The notes beneath the pieces were generated by a model. That model was not told where the DNA came from. It saw nothing but the letters and a program-made list of their open reading frames with translations, and ran no database searches. A stretch of DNA of 5,023 nt from Pseudomonadota bacterium (GTDB lineage: Bacteria; Pseudomonadota; Gammaproteobacteria; Burkholderiales; Burkholderiaceae_B). Positions 1 to 4,707 of this stretch are shown one piece after another (within the stretch, counting starts at the first letter, position 1; every line of letters starts with the position of its first letter). Where the stretch lies: NCBI GenBank assembly GCA_023389535.1, contig JAEWEH010000165.1, forward strand, positions 1 through 5,023, given 5' to 3'. The position numbers and the translations under genes were made by a program.

Positions 1-46
1 TCTCCGCTCTTTGCGCTTGAATTGATTTCGGCAGCGATCGCCAATC

Positions 47-60
47 CCGACGGGAGTCGG
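47..60. repeat. Short hairpin just beyond the hydrolase stop codon
   Basis: A 5-bp perfect stem (CCGAC at 47-51, GTCGG at 56-60) with a 4-base loop lies 6 bases past the minus-strand hydrolase stop. It has no T-run on either side, so it is at best a weak or factor-assisted 3' end structure. The remaining bases of 1-66 show no gene that can be supported. A plus-strand gene entering from the left could end at one of the early stop codons (18-20 or 23-25), but this cannot be tested within the window. Confidence 0.25.
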
Positions 61-66
61 CTTCCT

Positions 67-912
67 TCAGCCGCGCAAAGGAGCGCGCTGATGATATTGG
101 ACAATCTCCGTATGCAACCGCCCGCCAGGAACGTATTCGTTCAGGATACTGAAGTGATTATGTCCTGGCAGTGGCTCGTAGCGCCCCGCCGGGCTGCTGT
201 GCTGGACAACATCCCGAAAGTAATCGCGCGACATGGCGATCCATTCGGCCGGTTCCACTAACCCCACCACCACATAGGACGGCCCGATCGCCGACCAGGG
301 CTTTTGGCTTAGGTCGAACGCACGGGCCGTGCCGGCGGTGAACCCGAGTTCCTGATTGACGCTGGTCCCGATGGCTTTGGTGGGATCATATATGCCACTG
401 ATCAATATCGAACCCAAGATATCGCAATCCTTGAATCCCTGCGCATGCCAATCACTCGCATGCAGCAGCGCGCATAGATAGGCGCCGGCCGAATGCCCCG
501 AAATCGTAATGCGCCCGGGCGAGCCGCCATAGTCGGCAATGTGCTGCAGCACCCATCTAAAGGCCGCCAACGCCGAATCTGCAACGTCCTCGAAGCGGGA
601 TGGCCCACACAGTTCGTAATTGGGCACGACGACGGTAACACCGCGATCAGTCAGCGCCTTGGCCAGATAGGCGTAGCTTTGTTTGTCGCCGGCGCGCCAA
701 TAACCGCCGTGGAAAAACACATGCACATCCCCATGCGGGTTGTTCGCCGCCCGATAGATGTCTAGCCTCCGCCGGGGGTGGTCACCGTAGGCGACATCAG
801 CATCGGTCCTGGCCGACAAAGCCTGCAGATTGTCGGCTTGACGCTGTAATTCGTAGGATTCAAATTCGGGCACAGCGGCCCGCGGATTGAAGGATATCTC
901 GTAGCTGTCCAT
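67..912 (-). CDS. Alpha/beta-hydrolase, arylformamidase (kynurenine formamidase)-like serine hydrolase
   Basis: Predicted soluble cytoplasmic serine hydrolase of the alpha/beta-hydrolase fold, 281 residues from the ATG at 912. Counting from the longer in-frame ATG at 948 (293 residues), the HGGYW oxyanion-hole motif is at residues 80-84 and the nucleophile elbow GHSAG is at 151-155 with Ser153 catalytic. The catalytic His is probably H265 in GHNHF, and the acid is probably E232 in the VEPAEW segment. The N-terminal FNPRAAVPEF segment and HGGYW are typical of the bacterial arylformamidase-like esterase group, which hydrolyses aryl formamides or small esters. I prefer 912 because relatives usually begin shortly before the NPRxAVP segment. 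Neither start has a strong ribosome site (AGGA 12 bases before 948, GAAAG 12 bases before 912). No kynurenine-pathway genes are nearby, so the true substrate is unknown. It is divergent from the MFS/PEP-mutase-like pair and may act on a related compound (inference). Confidence 0.9.
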   Translation of the reverse strand: MDSYEISFNPRAAVPEFESYELQRQADNLQALSARTDADVAYGDHPRRRLDIYRAANNPHGDVHVFFHGGYWRAGDKQSYAYLAKALTDRGVTVVVPNYELCGPSRFEDVADSALAAFRWVLQHIADYGGSPGRITISGHSAGAYLCALLHASDWHAQGFKDCDILGSILISGIYDPTKAIGTSVNQELGFTAGTARAFDLSQKPWSAIGPSYVVVGLVEPAEWIAMSRDYFRDVVQHSSPAGRYEPLPGHNHFSILNEYVPGGRLHTEIVQYHQRAPLRG

Positions 913-969
913 GTAGTTTTTTGCTTTCAAGCTGATTCGCGCCCACATGCGGCGCCAGGATCCTGATCA

Positions 970-999
970 AGGATAGTTCCCTTGAAGGTCTGTTGGCAA
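970..999 (-). promoter_or_regulatory. Candidate sigma-70 promoter for the hydrolase gene
   Basis: Read on the minus strand, TTGCCA (994-999; 5 of 6 matches to the -35 consensus) is followed after 18 bases by TATCCT (970-975; 4 of 6 matches to the -10 consensus). Transcription would begin near 963, which leaves a short leader before either hydrolase start. The nearby 10-base palindrome CAGGATCCTG (956-965) would sit around the start site and could be an operator, but no regulator gene is in the window. No equally good promoter is visible for the divergent MFS gene. Confidence 0.35.
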
Positions 1000-1100
1000 G
1001 ATCGCGCGCCCGTCGAAGCCAAACGGGACACCCCGCCCCCCTGGCAGAAGAGGTACTATGACGGGATAGGATGCCGTTCACATCGGCATCACCAGTCCAC

Positions 1101-1105
1101 AGGAG
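1101..1105 (+). promoter_or_regulatory. Ribosome binding site that sets the MFS gene start
   Basis: AGGAG lies 11 bases before a GTG codon at 1117. It is the only good Shine-Dalgarno match near the beginning of the reading frame. It favours the GTG over the more distant in-frame TTG at 982, whose extra 45 residues are polar, proline- and histidine-rich and unlike the start of an MFS protein. Confidence 0.6.
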
Positions 1106-1116
1106 ATTCTTATACC

Positions 1117-2346
1117 GTGTCGCGCCGAACCATAGGCCTGCTGCCCCAGGTCTCTGCGGCTCACTTCGTGAGCCATTTCCATATCATGGCCATCCCGGCG
1201 CTGCTTCCCATATTGCCTCAAGGAATGGGCGTGAGCTTCATCGAACTTGGCTTGGCGCTCAGTGTCTTCAATGTGGTGTCTGCACTGGTGCAAGCGCCCT
1301 TGGGCTTTGCGGTGGATCGGTTCGGCCCGCGCAACATGCTGCTATGCGGGCTGGCATTGGGCAGCGCCAGTTTTGCCTCCCTGGCTCTGGCCCCGAACTA
1401 TATCTGGCTGCTGATCGCCATGGTACTGGCGGGGATTGCCAATGGGGTATACCACCCCGCCGATTATGCCCTGCTATCGAAGGGGATACCGGCCGGCCGG
1501 ATGGGCCGCGCATTTTCCGTGCACACCTTCGCCGGCTACCTGGGCGGCGCCGCGGCGCCCATGTGCCTGATGGGCGTGGCTGCGTTCCTGAACCTGCAGG
1601 CTGCATTTATTGCTACGGCACTGGTAGGTGTACTGGCCTTGCTATTGCTCAGAATGCCCACTTCGGAACAGCCTGCGCCGCCGTCCGCCGTGGCCGGCAC
1701 GTCCGCCCGTCCGGCGGCCACCGGCGTATCCGCAACGGCAGTGCTTACACCGGCCGTCATGGTGCTGACCTTGCTGTTCGTCCTGCTCAGTCTCAGCACC
1801 GGCGCCATTGAACGGTTTTCCGTCAGCGCCCTGGTACAAGGTTACGACGTGCCGCTTTCCTGGGCCAATACCGCATTGACCGCCTTCCTGTTCGCCAGCG
1901 CGCTGGGGGTGCTGGCCGGAGGCTATCTGGCGGACCGCACCCGCCATCACGGTTTTGTCGCCGCCGGCGCTTTTGGCTTGGCGGCGGCCGTCATCATCGT
2001 TGTCGCGACAACGCCGCTGGCGGACACGGCGCTCGTCCCGCTGCTCGGCTTGGCTGGACTACTGACGGGAATGATCGCGCCATCACGAGACATGCTGGTT
2101 CGCGCAGCCGCGCCTCCCGGCGGCGAAGGCAAAACCTTCGGCATCGTCATGACAGGCTTCAACATCAGCGGTGCAATCGGTCCCGTCATGTTCGGATGGC
2201 TGTTGGACCGCGGTCAGTTCAGCGGTATCTTCCTGGGCGCGGCGGTCTTCATGGTCTTGACCGTCGTCCTGACCCTGGCCCAGGAATGGCACGCCCATGC
2301 CAGGCGGCGTACGCTCTTTGCGGAACAGGCCGGCACCCGCGCCTAG
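1117..2346 (+). CDS. MFS transporter (12 transmembrane helices), substrate unknown
   Basis: Inner-membrane major facilitator superfamily permease of 409 residues with the GTG start, a usual family length. Residue numbers count from that GTG. Helix 1 begins around residue 12. The loop between helices 2 and 3 carries the MFS signature motif A as G63-x3-D67-R68-x-G70-x-R72. A degenerate copy, GGYLADR, is at 268-274 in the second half, as expected from the duplicated six-plus-six architecture. The end of helix 4 contains N109-G110 and H113-P114-A115-D116-Y117, reminiscent of the fosmidomycin-resistance (Fsr)-like branch. A Pro/Ala/Ser-rich linker of about 30 residues (near 178-208) is the central cytoplasmic loop. 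The C-terminus is short and basic. The gene lies 75 bases before the PEP-mutase-like gene on the same strand, suggesting import of that enzyme's substrate or a precursor. Export of a toxic compound is equally possible from sequence alone. Confidence 0.9.
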   Translation: MSRRTIGLLPQVSAAHFVSHFHIMAIPALLPILPQGMGVSFIELGLALSVFNVVSALVQAPLGFAVDRFGPRNMLLCGLALGSASFASLALAPNYIWLLIAMVLAGIANGVYHPADYALLSKGIPAGRMGRAFSVHTFAGYLGGAAAPMCLMGVAAFLNLQAAFIATALVGVLALLLLRMPTSEQPAPPSAVAGTSARPAATGVSATAVLTPAVMVLTLLFVLLSLSTGAIERFSVSALVQGYDVPLSWANTALTAFLFASALGVLAGGYLADRTRHHGFVAAGAFGLAAAVIIVVATTPLADTALVPLLGLAGLLTGMIAPSRDMLVRAAAPPGGEGKTFGIVMTGFNISGAIGPVMFGWLLDRGQFSGIFLGAAVFMVLTVVLTLAQEWHAHARRRTLFAEQAGTRA

Positions 2347-2358
2347 GTAGTCAAGCAC

Positions 2359-2386
2359 GGGCGCAACAAAGCTGAATGCTGCGCCC
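2359..2386 (+). repeat. Intercistronic hairpin between the MFS and PEP-mutase-like genes
   Basis: A perfect 7-bp GC-rich inverted repeat, GGGCGCA (2359-2365) and TGCGCCC (2380-2386), encloses a 14-base loop 12 bases after the MFS stop. Only two T residues follow, so it is not a classic intrinsic terminator. It could protect the upstream transcript's 3' end or partly attenuate transcription into the downstream gene. No separate strong promoter is visible before 2422. Confidence 0.45.
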
Positions 2387-2421
2387 TTCCACGCAGCATA
2401 CCCCGTCACAAGAGGTGATCC

Positions 2422-3270
2422 ATGGCTGAAATCCGTTCCACCGCCTCGAAGCGCGAAGCGTTCTTCGAATTGCATCAGTCCGGCTGCTTTGTCATTCCCA
2501 ATCCCTGGAGCATCGGTACCGCCCGCTGCCTCGAGGATCTTGGCTTCAAGGCCATCGCTTCCACCAGCGCGGGTCATGCGCACGCCTATGGCCTGCCGGA
2601 TGGCGCGCAAACCCTGGAATCTGTGCTGGATCACCTGACAGAGCTGGCGGCCGCTGTAAGCATTCCGCTCAATGCCGACTTTGAAAACGGCTTCTCTGAG
2701 AATATCGACGGACTGCAACAGAATATTGTCCGCTGCATCGCCACGGGCGTCGCCGGCCTGTCCATCGAAGATGCGGCCCAACACGGGGTATCGGGCCTTT
2801 ATGATTTCAATCTTGCGGTCGATCGTATCAAAGCGGCTCGCGCCGCGATTGACCAGACCGGCGAACGCGTTGTGCTGACCGCCAGGACGGAAGGCTTCGT
2901 CAGGGGCGCCCCCGATATCGCGGAAACGACGCGCCGCATCAAGGCCTATGCCGACGCGGGCGCAGACTGCCTGTACGCGCCCGGCATCAAGACCCAAGAA
3001 GAGATAGCCGCGGTCGTGCAAGCAGCAGGCGGACGCCCGGTAAATTTTCTGAACGCCGTCGATCTGGGTTATTCGGTCGATGACCTGGCTCGCATGGGCG
3101 TGCGGCGCATCAGCGTCGGCGGTACCTTGTCGCGTGTCGCCATGGACGCTTTCCTGCGGGCCGCGCAAGGCATCGTCCAGCACGGCAGTTTTGCAAGCTT
3201 TGCCGATGTGATCAGCAATGCCGAGCTGAATCAACGCTTCCAAAAGCACGTGGACGGCCTGCCGCGCTAA
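2422..3270 (+). CDS. Isocitrate lyase/phosphoenolpyruvate mutase superfamily protein
   Basis: Predicted cytoplasmic (beta/alpha)8-barrel enzyme of 282 residues, the usual length for the short PEP mutase-like branch. Members make or break C-C or C-P bonds next to a carboxylate, using Mg2+ (oxaloacetate decarboxylases, 2-methylisocitrate lyase, PEP mutase, phosphonopyruvate hydrolase). Visible family landmarks are NPWSIGTAR (27-35), the STSAG loop (47-51), the metal-site strand NADFENG (84-90) with D86 and E88, SIED (114-117) with E116 as a likely metal ligand, and TARTE (153-157) with R155 as the likely substrate arginine. The KKCGH catalytic loop of true isocitrate and methylisocitrate lyases is absent: the segment after SIED reads AAQHGVSG, with no cysteine. 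A lyase of that type is therefore unlikely, and a decarboxylase- or hydrolase-like reaction is more plausible (inference). The start is fixed by GAGGTGAT at 2412-2419, an excellent Shine-Dalgarno match. Probably co-transcribed with the upstream MFS gene. Confidence 0.9.
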   Translation: MAEIRSTASKREAFFELHQSGCFVIPNPWSIGTARCLEDLGFKAIASTSAGHAHAYGLPDGAQTLESVLDHLTELAAAVSIPLNADFENGFSENIDGLQQNIVRCIATGVAGLSIEDAAQHGVSGLYDFNLAVDRIKAARAAIDQTGERVVLTARTEGFVRGAPDIAETTRRIKAYADAGADCLYAPGIKTQEEIAAVVQAAGGRPVNFLNAVDLGYSVDDLARMGVRRISVGGTLSRVAMDAFLRAAQGIVQHGSFASFADVISNAELNQRFQKHVDGLPR

Positions 3271-3352
3271 GCCGGCCTGACCCTTGTAACCTGAGGGCTT
3301 CGGGAAGCGCTGGCGGCGTGGCTAGCGGCCATTCCCCTTAGCCTTGAAAAGA

Positions 3353-3361
3353 TGCTATAAT
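3353..3361 (+). promoter_or_regulatory. Extended -10 promoter of the tRNA-Gly gene
   Basis: TGCTATAAT is a perfect TATAAT hexamer (3356-3361) preceded by the extended -10 TG (3353-3354). No good -35 hexamer occurs at 16-18 bases. The TTGAAA at 3344-3349 is only 6 bases upstream and cannot serve as a -35. Initiation would fall near 3368, giving a leader of about 48 bases before the mature tRNA, to be removed by RNase P. The 3271-3352 stretch before it contains no gene and no clear terminator for the upstream enzyme gene. Confidence 0.75.
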
Positions 3362-3415
3362 CTTTTTCTTCGCTGGTTCGACGCTTTATTCACATGAAGC
3401 GGCATTCCAAGCAGC

Positions 3416-3491
3416 GCGGGAATAGCTCAGTTGGTAGAGCGCAACCTTGCCAAGGTTGAGGTCGCGAGTTCGAGACTCGTTTCCCGCTCCA
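3416..3491 (+). tRNA. tRNA-Gly (anticodon GCC)
   Basis: A 76-base complete cloverleaf is visible. The acceptor stem GCGGGAA (3416-3422) pairs with TTCCCGC (3481-3487). The D stem is GCTC/GAGC with loop AGTTGGTA. The anticodon stem CAACC/GGTTG (3442-3446/3454-3458) encloses TTGCCAA, giving anticodon GCC at 3449-3451. A 5-base variable loop follows. The T stem GCGAG/CTCGT carries the TTCGAGA loop. Discriminator T3488 and an encoded CCA (3489-3491) complete it. It decodes GGC and GGU glycine codons. It appears to be a single-gene transcription unit with its own promoter and terminator. Confidence 0.98.
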
Positions 3492-3533
3492 GATTTTTTT
3501 CTTTGGACCCCCGCTAAAGTCCATGGATACTTG

Positions 3534-3570
3534 AAAGGCCGAAAACTTAATGTTTCGGCCTTTTCTATTT
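3534..3570 (+). terminator. Intrinsic terminator of the tRNA-Gly transcript
   Basis: A perfect 11-bp stem, AAAGGCCGAAA (3534-3544) with TTTCGGCCTTT (3553-3563), encloses an 8-base loop and runs into TTTTCTATTTT. This is a strong Rho-independent terminator about 43 bases after the tRNA. A T7 run at 3494-3500 directly follows the CCA end and may add a first pause or release site. Confidence 0.9.
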
Positions 3571-3623
3571 TCAGTGGCATCTCCGATGCGCCGACGCTAG
3601 CAGAGTGCGCAATGGCTCAATAG

Positions 3624-3698
3624 GCCCCCAGTCGGGGGCGACCGGCGACGCTTGCCAATGCCACCCGGTTTGCGAATGCCCGGAAACGTTCGGCAAGC
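3624..3698. repeat. Adjacent hairpin-forming inverted repeats
   Basis: GCCCCC (3624-3629) and GGGGGC (3634-3639) form a 6-bp GC-only stem with a 4-base loop. Immediately after it, GCTTGCC (3650-3656) pairs with GGCAAGC (3692-3698), enclosing a further CCGG/CCGG pair (3665-3668 with 3680-3683). No T-run follows on either strand, so these are not standard terminators. They could fold in a small RNA or a leader, or be chance structure in GC-rich DNA. Confidence 0.35.
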
Positions 3699-3828
3699 CC
3701 CCCCTTGATCGAGCTAACCGTCAGCAATGCGTCCATTACAGCCACCGAGCTGTTGGCACAATCGAACAGTAGCGGTTTTTGCAATTTGCTTACTGCAAAG
3801 GCTTGACCTGTCAATTGGTATCCCCTAC

Positions 3829-3906
3829 GCTGCTAGAAATTACAAAAACAAGCTTTAGCAAGTGAATCTTAGCGCAGTATTTGGCAACGTATGATCAACT
3901 AGCAGC
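3829..3906. repeat. 8-bp inverted repeat flanking the likely promoter of the small membrane-protein gene
   Basis: GCTGCTAG (3829-3836) and CTAGCAGC (3899-3906) are perfect inverted copies 62 bases apart. The AT-rich segment between them contains the TATGAT hexamer at 3890-3895. The right copy ends 27 bases before the ATG at 3934. A pair of operator half-sites, the ends of a tiny inserted segment, or chance are all possible. Confidence 0.3.
3890..3895 (+). promoter_or_regulatory. Candidate -10 element for the membrane-protein/cupin pair
   Basis: TATGAT matches the -10 consensus at 5 of 6 positions and lies 38 bases before the ATG at 3934 in AT-rich DNA. No good -35 hexamer is found at the right distance. 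An alternative is TTAGCA (3855-3860) with a 17-base spacer to TATTTG (3878-3883). The pair may depend on an activator or use another sigma factor. Confidence 0.25.
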
Positions 3907-3933
3907 AAAAAAACCAAACCAAAGGGGAAGACA

Positions 3934-4176
3934 ATGAACAAAGCGGCGATCCACGAGCCTAGCCTTTTCAAACTTATTATTCTTGTTGCCTGTATAGTGG
4001 TGGCGATGTTTGTTGCTACTTTGCTGATGGCGCTTGTATTCATGCCAAACCAGCTTATTACAGGCATGCCGTCTGAAGATATAACGTTCCTTCTGCCTCT
4101 GGCTCTCTCCACCATATGTAGCGCAAGCATCTTGGCGTGGTATGTTCAATTACATAGGTCCAGATTCAAAAGGTAA
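3934..4176 (+). CDS. Small two-helix membrane protein of unknown function
   Basis: An 80-residue protein I do not recognise. It has two clear hydrophobic segments. Residues about 12-37 (beginning LFKLIILVACIVV) and about 51-71 (ending ASILAWYV) are predicted membrane helices, joined by a short polar loop with the acidic SED at 47-49. The C-terminal tail, QLHRSRFKR, is strongly basic. By the positive-inside rule the tail should be cytoplasmic, placing both ends inside and the loop in the periplasm. The start is supported by AAGGGGAAG ending 3 bases before the ATG. Codon choice is more AT-rich than in the genes to the left. The cupin gene begins 23 bases after the stop on the same strand, so the two are probably co-transcribed. 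No catalytic motif, signal cleavage site or toxin signature is evident. A real gene is likely; its role is open. Confidence 0.7.
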   Translation: MNKAAIHEPSLFKLIILVACIVVAMFVATLLMALVFMPNQLITGMPSEDITFLLPLALSTICSASILAWYVQLHRSRFKR

Positions 4177-4199
4177 CGAGCAATATCGAGGGGAAATTC

Positions 4200-4577
4200 A
4201 TGATTGAACTTCGCTTCCCCAGATTGAACATTGATGGCGCGGAAGGCAGCCGCTTCGACACAGTGACAGTCACTGTCAGCCCGAAGCAGTTTGCTCCTCC
4301 CGCGCTTCCTTTCAGTGTTTCCCGTTTCGAACCAGCAACGCAATGTGGTTTTCTACACCTCCCGGTGGGCTGGGTTGGTGAGCAGCATCCGTCGCCCGCA
4401 CGCATGTGGATATACGTGCTCCAGGGTCAGATGGATTTCGAGGCAAGCAACGGGGATACTCGGCGCATGATTCCCGGTAGCGCTCTGCTTCTAGAGGATA
4501 CGGCAGGTCGCGGACACAGCAGCCGCGTGATTGGCGACATGCCGGCTGCATTAGCGGCAATAAGGCTGCCGGAATAA
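4200..4577 (+). CDS. Small single-domain cupin protein
   Basis: A 125-residue protein, predicted cytoplasmic (no signal peptide or membrane helix). Residues about 55-112 form a compact cupin beta-barrel. The first motif is WVGEQHPSPARMWIYVLQG (58-76), with H63 but no second His (P64, S65, P66 follow) and a Trp (W70) near the usual Glu position. The second motif runs from G85-D86 through P92-G93 to the conserved-looking LLEDTAGRGHSSRV (97-110) with H106. This matches a widespread group of small cupins that keep an HPxP segment and an EDTxGxGH segment. Members are mostly uncharacterised, and their metal site is reduced relative to HxH cupins. The start is set by GAGGGG (4188-4193) six bases before the ATG. 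It follows the two-helix membrane protein by 23 bases. The cupin assignment is confident; substrate and activity are unknown. Confidence 0.85.
   Translation: MIELRFPRLNIDGAEGSRFDTVTVTVSPKQFAPPALPFSVSRFEPATQCGFLHLPVGWVGEQHPSPARMWIYVLQGQMDFEASNGDTRRMIPGSALLLEDTAGRGHSSRVIGDMPAALAAIRLPE
4260..4276. repeat. 17-base palindrome inside the cupin gene
   Basis: ACAGTGAC (4260-4267) and GTCACTGT (4269-4276) are perfect inverted copies around one central base. They lie within the codons for the TVTVTV stretch (residues 21-26), so alternating Thr/Val codons may generate the symmetry. It is about 60 bases after the start codon and could also serve as an operator or an mRNA hairpin. Confidence 0.5.
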
Positions 4578-4707
4578 ATGAGTATCGAACCGACCTGATA
4601 GCGTGCGGCCAACGCCATTAACCATGATGTAGTATGGTCTCTATTTATATCGAATGCCTCGTTACGTCTCAAGTCCCGCATGCGAGACATCCGAGCACTT
4701 CTGATCG
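4578..4707. other. Intergenic region before the LysM lipoprotein, with an imperfect palindrome
   Basis: No gene is supported in these 130 bases; the ATG touching the cupin stop (4578) opens only six codons. An AT-rich patch (about 4640-4652, TCTATTTATATCG) may contain a -10 element, but no good -35 is visible. GTCCCGCATGCGAGAC (4673-4688) is a 16-base palindrome with one mismatched pair and could be an operator. There is no clear terminator after the cupin gene. Confidence 0.4.

Larger units (their letters stand above)
3571..3933. other. Intergenic region with several inverted repeats, no convincing gene
   Basis: This 363-base stretch separates the tRNA terminator from the small membrane-protein gene. 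The left half (about 3600-3720) is GC-rich and carries nested inverted repeats; the right half (about 3830-3930) is AT-rich and probably holds a promoter. The only open frame of note is on the minus strand, 65 codons from a TTG at 3814 to a stop at 3617. It has a possible GGGGA ribosome site a few bases before the TTG. Its product has no domain I recognise, so I do not call it a gene. No tRNA 3'-end repeat or integrase remnant could be found. Confidence 0.6.

Noticed and set aside
22..261. 79-codon plus-strand frame at the left edge
   Set aside because: It runs antisense through the 3' end of the well-supported hydrolase and has no recognisable ribosome site or domain.
982..1116. N-terminal extension of the MFS gene from a TTG codon
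   Set aside because: The extra 45 residues are polar and unlike MFS N-termini, the TTG has no ribosome site, and AGGAG lies just before the GTG at 1117.
1071..1811. 246-codon plus-strand frame overlapping the MFS gene
   Set aside because: It is an alternate-frame shadow of the MFS gene with a Cys/Arg/Gly-rich composition and no membrane helices or motifs.
2083..3249. 388-codon minus-strand frame
   Set aside because: It is antisense to the PEP-mutase-like gene and the MFS 3' end, with low-complexity Gly/Ala/Arg content typical of shadow frames in GC-rich DNA.
3344..3349. TTGAAA as a -35 element of the tRNA promoter
   Set aside because: It is only 6 bases from the TATAAT box; the spacing is impossible for sigma-70, so the promoter is treated as extended -10.
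3386..3580. Minus-strand 64-codon frame containing ESRTRDLNLGKVALYQLSYSR-like residues
   Set aside because: This is the antisense translation of the tRNA-Gly gene, a well-known false protein that appears wherever such tRNAs occur.
4666..4682. Possible att-like copy of the tRNA-Gly 3' end
   Set aside because: Only 10 of 17 bases match the tRNA tail (mainly TCCCGC), too weak to claim a duplicated integration site.
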